Assembly (NCBI GenBank): GCA_963837165.1
Contig: CAWIMD010000004.1
Span: forward strand, 992,001-1,056,000
Reading direction: 5' to 3'
Source of the DNA: JAENWD01 sp963837165
GTDB lineage: Bacteria > Acidobacteriota > Vicinamibacteria > Vicinamibacterales > JAENWD01
DNA length: 64,000 nucleotides
A program made the position numbers and the translations under genes. Below, piece after piece: positions 27,204 to 36,145 of the stretch; the first letter of the stretch is position 1; each line of letters opens with the position of its first letter. Under the pieces are notes generated by a model that had not been told where the DNA came from, made no database searches, and saw nothing but the letters and a program-made list of their open reading frames with translations.

Positions 27204-29348
27204 CTATCGGGTGGCGCCTGACGCGGGCGTTCCGTCCCAGACGCGGATGCCGCGAATCAGATCGCCCTGAGCGAGGTGGTCCACGACGTCCATGCCCGAG
27301 ACGACGTGGCCGATCACGGTGTACTTCGCGTCGAGGTGCGGCTGCGGCGACGTGGTGATGAAGAACTGGCTCCCGCCCGTGTCGGGCCCGGCGAGTGCCA
27401 TCCCCACCGTGCCGCGCAGGTACGCGTGCTCGTTCAGCTCGTCGCGCAGCGAGAAGCCGGGGCCGCCGGCGCCGTCGCCCCGCGGATCCCCGTCCTGCAC
27501 GACGAAGTCGGGGACGACGCGATGAAGGGTCACGCCGCCGAAGTAGCCCTGTCGTGCCAGATCGGTCATCGCCTTGATCGTGAGCGGCGCGTCGAGCACG
27601 GCGAGCTCGACCTGCACGGTGCCGCGATCGGTGTCGATGTAGAGCTCGGTCGAGACCTTCGGGGCCACGACGTCCGGCGCCGTGTAGGCCGACGGCGGGA
27701 AATGGCTCGGGGCCGGCCTGATCGCGTGGGCGTCGTCGCGGCTCGGGTCGAGCGTGTGCAGCAGCTCGGCGGCGTGGAGGCGAACGCCCCAGTCCTTGTC
27801 GGCGAGCGCCGCGGTCAGCGGGCCCTCGGCCGCGTCCCGCCCGAACTCCGCCAGCGCGGTCAGGGCCGCGGTGCGGGCCACGTCCAGGGCATCGCGCTCG
27901 GCGAATCGTGCCGCATCGCTCAGGGCCTGGACCGCGCCATCCGGCTTGAGCCTGCCGAGCGCTTCGGCCGCCGCCCCGCGGACGACCGGGTCGTCCGCCT
28001 TCAGCTTGTCGAACGCGGCCTGGGCCGCGTGCTGGGCCTTGCAGGCCACGAGCGCCTCGAGCACGGCGGGCAGGACGCGCTGATCCTCGTCCTGGAGCAT
28101 CGGCTCGAGCAGCGGCGCCGCCGCCTCGGCCGGCAGCGTTCCGAGTGCCGAGGCCACCGCCGCGCGCACCTGCCACTGCGGATCCGGGCCGAGCCCCGAG
28201 AGCGTGAAGAGGAACCGCTGGGTGTCGCTCGCCGCCAGGGCGCCGACGGCGGCCGCGCGCACGACCGGCGCCCGATCCGACATCAGGTCGAGCAGCGGGT
28301 CCACGGCGGCCGGATCGTGCAGCTTGCCAATCGCGGTGACGGTGTCGGCACGGATGCCCGGGGGGACGTCGGGCGCCTTGAGCACCTCCACGAGCACCGG
28401 CAGCGCCCCCGGCGGCGCGATGTCACCGATGGCGCGCACGGCTTCGACCGCCGGTCCCGGCTCGCGGGCGACGGCGGCCGCGAGCGGCTTCAGCAGTCGG
28501 AGGGCGTCGCGGTCGTGCAGGCGTCCGAGCCCGCGAGCGGCGAAGCTCTTCGTGGACGTGCCGTCACCCTGGACGAGCTGCCGCAGCACGGGAATCGCAC
28601 GCGCGTCGCCCACGCGCGAGAACGCATAGGCGATCGGCCACCAGCGGGTGACGGGTGTGCCGCCCTTCAGGACGGCGCCGGCGAGGGCGTCATAGGCCTC
28701 GAGCCTGGTCAGCGCGTATACGCCGAGCGCGATGGCCTGCGCATCGCTGCCGGCCGATTCGGGACTGTCGTCCGGCCCGATCGTCGCCAGCGCACCCGCG
28801 TTGACGGGCGCCGCGATCATCGCCCCGATCGCCGCGGCACTCGACCTGCTCCCGATGAGCCCGAGCGCCTGGGCGGCGCGGCCCCGGACGATGGCCGCCT
28901 GGTCGCCGAGCGCGGTCTCGAGCGGCGCCGTGGCGTCGGCGCTGCCGATGAGGCCCAGGGCGAAGGCCGCCATCTGCCGCACCTCGGCCTCCGGATCCGA
29001 GGCGAGCAGCGGGACGAGCGGCGCCACGCCCTCGGCCAGGCGCACCCGGCCAATCGCGAGCGCGGCCCGACGACGGACGCGCGAGTCGGGGTCGCGCGTG
29101 AGCCCCGCCAGGTCCGCGGCCGGCGGCGGCGCGGGCATGGTGGCCACGCCGCGCACCGGCTGCGAGGCCGGCTGGGCCGCCTGGGCGGCCGGGTCCCGCA
29201 GAATCCGGTGATCCTCGAGCCGCAGGATCCACGAGAGCTTCTGTTCGTAGGTGACCGCAGGGGCCGCGGGTGGGGCCGGCGGCGCGCTCATGCAGCCGTC
29301 GAGCAGCAGCAGCACGCCCGCGACACGGAGCAGAGGGCGACTGGTCAC
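27204..29348 (-). CDS. HEAT-repeat/cyclophilin (peptidyl-prolyl isomerase) fusion lipoprotein
   Basis: 714 aa from a GTG overlapping the menC-like stop (GTGA). An N-terminal hydrophobic stretch ending in LLDGC-MSA suggests a lipoprotein (Cys19), though Asp at -2 is unusual. Residues about 70-540 are a run of HEAT/PBS-lyase-like repeats (DPDSRVRRRAALAIGRVRLA, DPEAEVRQMAAFALGLIGSA, ADDPVVRGAAAEALGRLKPD). The last about 160 residues are a cyclophilin: LHRVVPDFVVQDGDPRGDG with the catalytic Arg, GSQFFIT and HLDAKYTVIGHV. Likely a periplasmic proline isomerase carried on a large protein-binding solenoid, perhaps an envelope-folding chaperone. Confidence 0.88.
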   Translation of the reverse strand: MTSRPLLRVAGVLLLLDGCMSAPPAPPAAPAVTYEQKLSWILRLEDHRILRDPAAQAAQPASQPVRGVATMPAPPPAADLAGLTRDPDSRVRRRAALAIGRVRLAEGVAPLVPLLASDPEAEVRQMAAFALGLIGSADATAPLETALGDQAAIVRGRAAQALGLIGSRSSAAAIGAMIAAPVNAGALATIGPDDSPESAGSDAQAIALGVYALTRLEAYDALAGAVLKGGTPVTRWWPIAYAFSRVGDARAIPVLRQLVQGDGTSTKSFAARGLGRLHDRDALRLLKPLAAAVAREPGPAVEAVRAIGDIAPPGALPVLVEVLKAPDVPPGIRADTVTAIGKLHDPAAVDPLLDLMSDRAPVVRAAAVGALAASDTQRFLFTLSGLGPDPQWQVRAAVASALGTLPAEAAAPLLEPMLQDEDQRVLPAVLEALVACKAQHAAQAAFDKLKADDPVVRGAAAEALGRLKPDGAVQALSDAARFAERDALDVARTAALTALAEFGRDAAEGPLTAALADKDWGVRLHAAELLHTLDPSRDDAHAIRPAPSHFPPSAYTAPDVVAPKVSTELYIDTDRGTVQVELAVLDAPLTIKAMTDLARQGYFGGVTLHRVVPDFVVQDGDPRGDGAGGPGFSLRDELNEHAYLRGTVGMALAGPDTGGSQFFITTSPQPHLDAKYTVIGHVVSGMDVVDHLAQGDLIRGIRVWDGTPASGATR

Positions 29349-30460
29349 GAGGCAGTGATCTCCGTGCGCCTGAGCGTGGCGCGCTCGACGCGTTCGGGCA
29401 CGACGCGAACGCCGATGCCCGGGCCATCCGCCGGCACGGCCACGGTGCCGTCGGGAGCGACCTCGATCGGCAGATCGATCAGGTCCGGATCGTAGTATCG
29501 CCGGCTGGCCGCGATGTCGCCGGGCAGCCGGAAGTTCGGGAGCGAGGAGAGATGCAGGTTGTGCGCGCGGCCGATCCCCGACTCGAGCATGCCGCCGTGC
29601 CACACCGGCAGACCGCGGGAATCGGCCAGATCGTGCACGCGGACGGACTCGGCGTGGCCGCCGAGCCGACCGGGCTTGACGTTGATGACGCGGCAGGCGC
29701 CCGCGTCCATGGCGATCCGCGCCACCCGCGGCGAGGTGATCGACTCGTCCAGGCACACCGGTGTCGTAATTCCCCGCTGCAGCGCCGCATGGTCCAGCAC
29801 ATCGTCGTAGTCGAGGGGCTGCTCGATCATCATCAGGCCGAAGCGGTCCAGCCCGGCCAGATGCGCCGCATCGTCCAGCGTGTAGGCGCCGTTGGCGTCC
29901 ACCATGAGCGGGATGTCCCCGAACTGCGATCGAATGCGCTCGACGGCCGCGATGTCCCACCCGGGCTTGATCTTGATCTTGACGCGCTGGTAGCCCGCCT
30001 CGCGCTCGACGGAGACGCGGTCGGCCAGCTCGTCGAGCGAGTCCTGGATGCCAATCGAGACGCCGGAGGCCACCGGCATGCCCGACCCGCCCAGCACCTG
30101 CCAGAGTGGCACGCCTTCCTGCCGCGCATACAGATCCCAGGCCGCCATCTCGAGCACGGCTTTGGCCATGTTGTGCCCGCGCACGCGCGCGAGCGCCTGG
30201 AAGATGTCGCGCGGATGTCCGAATGCGCGGCCGAGCACCAGCGGCGCCAGGAACTCGGTGAGCACGTGCCAGACGGTTTCGGTGGTCTCGCTGCTGTAGT
30301 ACGGGTTGTCGTCCGCCACCGACTCGCCCCAGCCGTCGACGCCGCCGCCGTGAACCCTCGCCAGCAGAAACGTACGGTGGTACGAGCGCCCGAAGCTGGT
30401 CTCGAAATGACGGACCAGCGGCAGGCGGAGGACGCGGACTTCGAGGCGATCGATGGTCAC
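29345..30460 (-). CDS. menC: o-succinylbenzoate synthase / N-acylamino-acid racemase-type enolase-superfamily enzyme
   Basis: 371 aa. Enolase superfamily, muconate-lactonizing subgroup: catalytic lysine pair KIKIKPGWD, metal ligands in VDANGAYT, IEQPLDYDD and CLDESI, second catalytic lysine in INVKPGRLGG, and the MenC/NSAR C-terminal motif GGMLESGIGRAHN. Members make o-succinylbenzoate for menaquinone, racemise N-acyl amino acids, or do both. No other men gene is visible, so the racemase activity is equally possible. The upstream TATGAT box on the minus strand (30531-30526) may be its promoter, divergent from the kinase gene. Translationally coupled to the cyclophilin fusion gene. Confidence 0.85.
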   Translation of the reverse strand: MTIDRLEVRVLRLPLVRHFETSFGRSYHRTFLLARVHGGGVDGWGESVADDNPYYSSETTETVWHVLTEFLAPLVLGRAFGHPRDIFQALARVRGHNMAKAVLEMAAWDLYARQEGVPLWQVLGGSGMPVASGVSIGIQDSLDELADRVSVEREAGYQRVKIKIKPGWDIAAVERIRSQFGDIPLMVDANGAYTLDDAAHLAGLDRFGLMMIEQPLDYDDVLDHAALQRGITTPVCLDESITSPRVARIAMDAGACRVINVKPGRLGGHAESVRVHDLADSRGLPVWHGGMLESGIGRAHNLHLSSLPNFRLPGDIAASRRYYDPDLIDLPIEVAPDGTVAVPADGPGIGVRVVPERVERATLRRTEITAS

Positions 30461-30570
30461 AGGCCGGGGGCAGGTGGGCGGCCGAGGCCGCGCGAACCTC
30501 GGCGGGGCGCCGGGCGTCGTCGCGAATCATAGCATGCCCGACTGGCTTGCCTGAGCTGGAAGCCGGCCGC

Positions 30571-30576
30571 TATACT
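30571..30576 (+). promoter_or_regulatory. -10 box 9 nt before the kinase start
   Basis: TATACT, with the TTG start at 30586. Transcription would begin at or within about 3 nt of the start codon. Confidence 0.45.
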
Positions 30577-30585
30577 CCGCCCACG

Positions 30586-31230
30586 TTGGACTTCCGCCAC
30601 ATCGCACTCGAGGGCCCGATTGGCGTCGGCAAGTCCGCGCTGGCCGAGCGCCTCGCCGCCCGGCTGGACGCGACGCTCGTCCTCGAGGAGACCGAGAACC
30701 CATTCCTGGCGGACTTCTACGCCGACCGTCCGGGCGCAGGTCTCCAGGCGCAGCTCTTCTTCCTGCTCGGGCGGCACCGCCAGCAGAGCGGGCTCAGACA
30801 GTCGGACCTGTTCGCCCAGGCCACCGTCTGCGACTATCTGTTCGACCGCGACAAGATCTACGCCTACCTCAACCTGGACGACAACGAGCTGTTCATCTAC
30901 CAGCGCCTGTTCGACCTGCTGGCCCGCGACGTGCCCGCGCCCGACCTGGTCATCTACCTGCAGGCGCCGACCGACGTGCTGATCCGCCGGCTGCGCGAGA
31001 AGAACCGCGATGCCGAGGAAGAGGTCCTGATCCCGGACGAGGCCTATCTCCAGGAACTGAACGAGGCGTACCACCACTTCTTCTTCCACTACAGCGCCAG
31101 CCCGCTGCTCGTGGTCGAGACGTCGGGATTCGGGCCCGCCGCCACCGACGAGATGGTGGACGACTTGATTCGGCAGGTCGAGGACATGGGCGGCGGCACC
31201 CGGTATTACGTCCCCCGCACCCGAACCTGA
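30586..31230 (+). CDS. deoxynucleoside kinase family protein
   Basis: 214 aa from TTG at 30586; an earlier in-frame TTG at 30547 lies upstream of the -10 box, so I prefer the later one. P-loop ALEGPIGVGKSALAERLA, ERS-like region in the middle, and the arginine-rich LID RRLREKNRDAEEEV typical of the dNK/dGK/dAK family. It phosphorylates deoxynucleosides with ATP (salvage). Which base it prefers cannot be read from sequence. It is divergent from menC and followed by the octamer array. Confidence 0.88.
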   Translation: MDFRHIALEGPIGVGKSALAERLAARLDATLVLEETENPFLADFYADRPGAGLQAQLFFLLGRHRQQSGLRQSDLFAQATVCDYLFDRDKIYAYLNLDDNELFIYQRLFDLLARDVPAPDLVIYLQAPTDVLIRRLREKNRDAEEEVLIPDEAYLQELNEAYHHFFFHYSASPLLVVETSGFGPAATDEMVDDLIRQVEDMGGGTRYYVPRTRT

Positions 31231-31237
31231 GAACTCG

Positions 31238-31375
31238 GATCCCAGATCCCCAGATCCCCAGATCCCCAGATCCCCGATCCCAGATCCCCAGATCCCCAGA
31301 TCCCCAGATCCCCAGATCCCCAGATCCCCAGATCCCCAGATCCCAGATCCCCAGCCCCCCAGCCCCCCAGACCCC
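31238..31375 (-). repeat. GGGGATCT octamer array C
   Basis: About 13 units of CAGATCCC on the plus strand (GGGATCTG on the minus strand), some shortened by one base, ending in CCAGCCCC units. The minus strand reads GGGG-ATCT-GGGG repeatedly, an ideal G-quadruplex pattern. It fills the whole kinase-accD gap. Confidence 0.9.
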
Positions 31376-31387
31376 GAACACCTGTAG

Positions 31388-31393
31388 TACGCT
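31388..31393 (+). promoter_or_regulatory. -10 box 6 nt before accD ATG
   Basis: TACGCT followed by six C and then ATG; this suggests a leaderless accD mRNA. Confidence 0.4.
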
Positions 31394-31399
31394 CCCCCC

Positions 31400-32302
31400 A
31401 TGGCGTGGTTCAAGAAGAACCGCCGGCCGATCGAGGCGCAGGCCGACAAGCAGAGCAAGATTCCCGAGGGGCTCTGGGTCAAGTGCCCGGGCTGCTCCCA
31501 GGTCATCTACAACAAGGATCTGGCGGCGAGCCTGCAGGTGTGCCCCAAGTGCGGGCACCACTTTCGCCTCTCGGCTGTCGAGCGGCTGAAGAGCCTGTTC
31601 GACGAAGGCGCCTACGAGGAACACGACCCCGGGCTGATCTCGCTGGACCCGCTCGCCTTCACCGACACCAAACCGTACGGCGCGCGGCTCGCGGCCGGGC
31701 GGGCGGCCACCGGCCTGGGCGATGCGATCATCTCGGCGACCGGCTCGATCGAGGGGCGCCCGGTCGTCGTCGCCGCGATGGAATACGGCTTCATCGGCGG
31801 CAGCATGGGCGTGGTCGTCGGCGAGAAGATCACCCGCGCAATCGAGCGGGCCCTCGAGGCGCGCACGGCGGTGATCGTCGTGTCGTGCTCGGGCGGCGCA
31901 CGCATGATGGAAGGGGCGCTGTCGCTGATGCAGATGGCGAAGATCAGCGCCGCGCTCGCGCGCCTCGACCGCGCGGGACTGCCGTACCTCTCCATCCTCA
32001 CCGATCCGACCACGGGCGGCGTCACGGCCAGCTTCGCCATGCTGGGCGACCTGAACATCGCCGAGCCGCGGGCGCTCATCGGCTTCGCCGGGCCGCGGGT
32101 CATCGAGCAGACCATCCGCCAGAAGCTGCCGGACGGGTTCCAGCGGAGCGAGTTCCTGCTCGATCATGGCTTCGTGGATCTCGTCGTGGATCGCCGCGAG
32201 CTGAAGGGCACGATTGCCAGGGCGCTCACGTTCATGCTGCCGGACCTGGCACCCGACGCAGGCGTACGCGCGCCGAGCGACGCCACCGAGACTCCGGCCT
32301 GA
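31400..32302 (+). CDS. accD: acetyl-CoA carboxylase carboxyltransferase subunit beta
   Basis: 300 aa. N-terminal zinc ribbon C29, C32, C48, C51, then the crotonase-fold carboxyltransferase (SMGVVVGEKITRAIERALE, VSCSGGARMMEGALSLMQMA, TTGGVTASFAMLGD). With AccA it transfers the carboxyl from biotin to acetyl-CoA to make malonyl-CoA. There is no ribosome site upstream; the ATG follows a -10-like box by 6 nt. Followed after 26 bp by folC, the common accD-folC order. Confidence 0.96.
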   Translation: MAWFKKNRRPIEAQADKQSKIPEGLWVKCPGCSQVIYNKDLAASLQVCPKCGHHFRLSAVERLKSLFDEGAYEEHDPGLISLDPLAFTDTKPYGARLAAGRAATGLGDAIISATGSIEGRPVVVAAMEYGFIGGSMGVVVGEKITRAIERALEARTAVIVVSCSGGARMMEGALSLMQMAKISAALARLDRAGLPYLSILTDPTTGGVTASFAMLGDLNIAEPRALIGFAGPRVIEQTIRQKLPDGFQRSEFLLDHGFVDLVVDRRELKGTIARALTFMLPDLAPDAGVRAPSDATETPA

Positions 32303-32328
32303 GGCGGTCTCCGGGATCCGGGTCCCGC

Positions 32329-33618
32329 ATGTCCGACCGCGACTGGCTCGCCGATCTCGAGTTCACCGGCATCAAGCTCGGCCTCGAGACGATCCGCCGG
32401 CTGACCTCCGCGCTCGGACATCCCGAGCGCTTCGCTCCGGCCGTCCACATCGCCGGCACCAACGGCAAGGGGTCCACGGCGGCCATGGTCGCCGAGGGGC
32501 TGCGTGCCGCCGGCCACCGGACTGGCCGCTACACGTCCCCACACCTGGTCCACCTCGAGGAACGCGCGGCGATTGACGGACTCTCCGTGTCTGCGGAGGC
32601 GCTCGACCGCGCGCTCGCCCGCGTCCGCCTCGCGGCGGCGGACCTGCGCCTGCCGGACGGCGCACCGCTGGAGCCGACCTACTTCGAGGTGACGACGGCG
32701 GCGGCGTTCGAGGTTTTCAGGGACGCCGGCGTCGAGGTCTCGGTGCTCGAGGTGGGACTGGGCGGCCGCTACGACGCGACGAACGTCGTCACGCCCATCG
32801 TGAGCGCGATCACGACCATCGATTTCGATCACCAGTCCTATCTGGGAACGACTCTCGAGGCGATCGCCGGGGAGAAGGCGGGCATCGTCAAGCCTGGCGT
32901 CCCGGTCGTCGTGGGCGCCCTCCTGGCGCCGGCGCTGGCGATTGTCGAGGAAACGGCGTCGGAGGTCGGCGCGCCCTTCGTGCGCACGACGGCTGCCTGC
33001 GACGTGAGGGCCCGCCCGATCGGCGGCGGACGTTACGAAGTGTTGATCCGGACCGCGGCGGCGGCCTACGGTCCGCTGCCGCTGGGCCTTCGAGGCGCGC
33101 ACCAGGCGGCGAATGCCGCCGTGGCCGCGCTGGTCCTCGAGGCCGTGAACGCGTCGGGGCTCGCGGTGCCGGCGCAGGCCATCGAGGCCGGGCTGCGCGA
33201 CGCCGAATGGCCCGGGCGCCTCGACCTGGTGGACCTCGGCGGGCGGGCGCTGCTGGTGGATGGCGCCCACAACCCGGCGGGCGCGCGCGCGCTGGCCGCG
33301 TACCTCGAGGAAGTGCATCCCGCCGGAGTGCCGGTCGTGTTCGGCGTCATGGGAGACAAGGACGTGGACGGAATGCTCGCGCCGCTCGCCGGGTTCGCGC
33401 GACCGCTGGTGATCACACGTGCGCCCGGCCGCCGGGCCGCGGACCCCGATCGAGTCGCCGCCGCCGCGCGCGCGCTCCCGTGTCCTCCCGAGATCCTCGT
33501 CGTCTCCGGGATCGGCCCCGCGCTGGATGCCGCGTGGGATCGGGCGACGACGATCGTCGTCGCCGGGTCGCTGTACCTCGCCGGCGAAGTGCTGGCTCTG
33601 GTCGGGCGGGCGACGTGA
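32329..33618 (+). CDS. folC: bifunctional folylpolyglutamate synthase/dihydrofolate synthase
   Basis: 429 aa. Mur-ligase fold: P-loop HIAGTNGKGSTAAMVAEGLR, TSPHLVHLEERAAIDG, LEVGLGGRYDATNVV, the TTIDFDHQSYLGTTLEAIAG block with EKAGIVKP, and LVDGAHNPAGARAL in the C-terminal domain. It adds glutamate to dihydropteroate and folates. ATG at 32329. The third gene in the kinase-accD-folC direction. Confidence 0.96.
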   Translation: MSDRDWLADLEFTGIKLGLETIRRLTSALGHPERFAPAVHIAGTNGKGSTAAMVAEGLRAAGHRTGRYTSPHLVHLEERAAIDGLSVSAEALDRALARVRLAAADLRLPDGAPLEPTYFEVTTAAAFEVFRDAGVEVSVLEVGLGGRYDATNVVTPIVSAITTIDFDHQSYLGTTLEAIAGEKAGIVKPGVPVVVGALLAPALAIVEETASEVGAPFVRTTAACDVRARPIGGGRYEVLIRTAAAAYGPLPLGLRGAHQAANAAVAALVLEAVNASGLAVPAQAIEAGLRDAEWPGRLDLVDLGGRALLVDGAHNPAGARALAAYLEEVHPAGVPVVFGVMGDKDVDGMLAPLAGFARPLVITRAPGRRAADPDRVAAAARALPCPPEILVVSGIGPALDAAWDRATTIVVAGSLYLAGEVLALVGRAT

Positions 33619-33638
33619 GATGGGGTCACGGTTCAAAC

Positions 33639-33680
33639 GGGTTCACGGGTTCGCGGGTTCACGGGTTCGCGGGTTCGGGG
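33639..33680 (+). repeat. GGGTTCRC octamer array D
   Basis: Six G-tracts: GGG-TTCAC-GGG-TTCGC-GGG-TTCAC-GGG-TTCGC-GGG-TTC-GGGG. It starts about 20 nt after the folC stop, G-rich on the folC sense strand. Quadruplex-capable by the usual G3N1-7 rule. Confidence 0.85.
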
Positions 33681-33691
33681 AGCGCAATCGA

Positions 33692-33721
33692 TTGCCCGTG
33701 CCTGAATCGGCGTGGTATCGT
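33692..33721 (+). promoter_or_regulatory. possible lptD promoter
   Basis: TTGCCC (33692-33697), 18-bp spacer, TATCGT (33716-33721), 67 bp upstream of the lptD ATG. Confidence 0.4.
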
Positions 33722-33787
33722 GGCCGGAAGTTGCGCGTGCCCTTCCTGCTGGCGCTGCCTGCCCGCCTGCCGGACCATTCACTGACG

Positions 33788-36112
33788 ATGCGCGTCGTTT
33801 CGCGTGCGAGCCTGCTGGCGTCGTTGACGGCCGCTGCCTGGTGCTGGGCGCAGCCCGCCGCGGCGCAGCAGTTCGCCAACTGCCAGAGCACCAAGCAGTG
33901 GACGATGGAGCAGGTCACCAGGGATCACCTGAAGCTGACCGGGCAGGTCGAGGTGCTCTGCGGCGAGCAGTCGTTCGCCGCCGACGAGATCGAGCTGTTC
34001 CAGGACGAGCACCGCCTGGTCGCCACGGGCAGCGTCGTGTTCACCGACGGCGGGAACCGCATCGCGGCGGATCGGCTGGAGTACAACACCGAGACGAAGA
34101 CCGGCACGTTCTTCAACGCCACCGGCACGGCGACGCTCCAGTCCCAGGAGAAGAGCCGTCCCGGCCGACCGGCCCAGAAATCGATGTTCGGCACGCAGGA
34201 GCCGGACGTCTATTTCTACGGGGAGAAGATCTCGAAGGTCGCGACGGAAAAGTACCGGATCACCAACGGCGGCTTCACGACCTGCGTGCAGCCGACGCCG
34301 CGGTGGAGGCTCACGTCCGGGTCGGTGGTCCTCAACCTGGAGCACTACGCCATCCTGACCAACTCCCTGTTCAGGGTGAAGAGCGTCCCGGTCTTCTACC
34401 TGCCCGTCTTTTACTATCCGATCAGCAAGGACGATCGGGCGACCGGCTTCCTGATCCCGACCTACGGCTCGTCGACCATCCGCGGCCAGACGCTCAGCAA
34501 TGCCTTCTTCTGGGCGATCGGCCGCAGCCAGGACGCGACGTTCCTCCACGACTGGTACTCGCGCACGGGCCAGGGAGCCGGGGGCGAGTACCGCTACGTG
34601 GCCGGTGCCGGGTCGGACGGCCAGATCCGCTATTACCGGCTGGACGAGCACGAGGCCGAGTACGCGAACTCGTCGGGCGGCGTGACGACGACGCCCGCCC
34701 GCCAGAGCTACCAGATCCAGGGCAGCCTGTCGCAGAAGATGCCGGGCACCTTCCGCGCGCGCGGGCGGATCAACTACTTCTCCGACATCAGCGTGCAGCA
34801 GACGTACAACCAGAACGTCTACAACGCCTCGCAGCGCCAGCGCGCGATGTCGGGATCGGTCAGCGGCGTGGTGGGCACGTGGAGCCTCACGGGCAGCTAC
34901 GACCGCAGCGAGTTCTTCTACGGCACGACGCAGTCCACGGTGAAGGGCGGCACGCCCAGGGTGACCTTCCAGCGCGGTGACAAGCCGCTCTTCGGGAGCC
35001 CCGTGTACTTCTCGCTCTCCGGCGAGGGCGCCAGCCTCCTGGCGCGCCGCATCACGACCGCGAAGACCGTGGACCAGAGCCTGTCGCGCTTCGACATCTT
35101 CCCGCGCATCCGGTTTCCCTTCACGAAGTGGCCGTTCCTGACGATCTCGACCAGCGCGGCCTTCCGCGAGACGTACTGGACCCAGCAGCGGGACACCAAG
35201 ACGGGGCTGAACCTCGACGATCCGATCAACCGCAACTACTACGACCTGTCGATGCAGGTCACCGGCCCGGTGTTCAGCCGCATCTTCGACCGTACGGGGA
35301 GTCAGTACGCCTCGAAGCTGAAGCACTCCATCGAGCCGTACTTCAACCTGGAGCGTGTGTCGCCGATCGACGACTTCAGCCAGTACGTGCAGATCGACGG
35401 CACCGATACCGTGGTCGGCAAGGTCACCCGGATGTCGTACGGCGTGAACAACCGCCTGTTCCGGAAGCCGGGCGACGGCGGGAACTCGCGGGAGATGGTG
35501 ACGATCGCGCTCGGCCAGAGCTACTACAGCGACGCCAAGGCCTCGCAGTACGACAAGAACTACCAGACGTCGTACGGCACGGCGCCGAGCCACCTCTCGC
35601 CGCTCACGCTCCAGGTGCGCGCGACGCCGACCGAGAAGATCACCGCCCAGTACCGGGCCGAGTACGACACCAAGTACCGCGCGTTCCGGACCATGTCGGC
35701 CGACGGGACCGTGGCGATCTCCGACTGGCTGCACGCCACGGCGGGCTGGAGCCAGCGGCGGTTCATCGACGGACTGCCCGGCTTCGACAATCCCGCACGG
35801 CTCGACCACTACCTGAACAGCGCCACGACCTGGAAGGCCTGGAACAACCGGGTGGGGGGCGTCTACAACTTCAACTACGACATCCTGCACGGGCGATTCC
35901 TGCAGCAGCGCATGCTGACCTACTACAACGCGCAGTGCTGTGGCATCGCGATGGAGTATCAGCAGTACAATTTCTCCGGCGTCTCGACGAGCCCGGTCCC
36001 GCAGGACCACCGGCTGAACTTCACGGTCACCCTGGCGGGCATCGGGACGTTCTCCAACATCTTCGGCGCCTTCGGGGGCGGCGGGGGCGGCGGCGCCGGG
36101 AACAGCTACTGA
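33788..36112 (+). CDS. lptD: LPS-assembly protein LptD
   Basis: 774 aa. Signal peptide (SLLASLTAAAWCWAQPAAA), N-terminal OstA-like jellyroll (DHLKLTGQVEVLCGEQSF; TKTGTFFNATGTATL), then an aromatic-rich beta-barrel starting with SVPVFYLPVFYYPISKDDRA. Cysteines C32, C58 and C166 and a vicinal pair C717-C718 near the end match the disulfide layout of LptD, whose long-range disulfides control assembly. It inserts lipopolysaccharide in the outer membrane with LptE. ATG at 33788 chosen for the signal peptide. The C-terminus is a glycine run (GGGGGGGAGNSY) rather than the usual aromatic end, an oddity. A core marker for a diderm with LPS. Confidence 0.93.
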   Translation: MRVVSRASLLASLTAAAWCWAQPAAAQQFANCQSTKQWTMEQVTRDHLKLTGQVEVLCGEQSFAADEIELFQDEHRLVATGSVVFTDGGNRIAADRLEYNTETKTGTFFNATGTATLQSQEKSRPGRPAQKSMFGTQEPDVYFYGEKISKVATEKYRITNGGFTTCVQPTPRWRLTSGSVVLNLEHYAILTNSLFRVKSVPVFYLPVFYYPISKDDRATGFLIPTYGSSTIRGQTLSNAFFWAIGRSQDATFLHDWYSRTGQGAGGEYRYVAGAGSDGQIRYYRLDEHEAEYANSSGGVTTTPARQSYQIQGSLSQKMPGTFRARGRINYFSDISVQQTYNQNVYNASQRQRAMSGSVSGVVGTWSLTGSYDRSEFFYGTTQSTVKGGTPRVTFQRGDKPLFGSPVYFSLSGEGASLLARRITTAKTVDQSLSRFDIFPRIRFPFTKWPFLTISTSAAFRETYWTQQRDTKTGLNLDDPINRNYYDLSMQVTGPVFSRIFDRTGSQYASKLKHSIEPYFNLERVSPIDDFSQYVQIDGTDTVVGKVTRMSYGVNNRLFRKPGDGGNSREMVTIALGQSYYSDAKASQYDKNYQTSYGTAPSHLSPLTLQVRATPTEKITAQYRAEYDTKYRAFRTMSADGTVAISDWLHATAGWSQRRFIDGLPGFDNPARLDHYLNSATTWKAWNNRVGGVYNFNYDILHGRFLQQRMLTYYNAQCCGIAMEYQQYNFSGVSTSPVPQDHRLNFTVTLAGIGTFSNIFGAFGGGGGGGAGNSY

Positions 36113-36145
36113 ACGGCGACGCCATCAGCCGAGGTAGACGACACG

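Noticed and set aside
31238..31375. CRISPR array
   Set aside because: Units are 8 bp and contiguous without spacers; no cas genes. It is a simple tandem repeat. The same applies to the other arrays.
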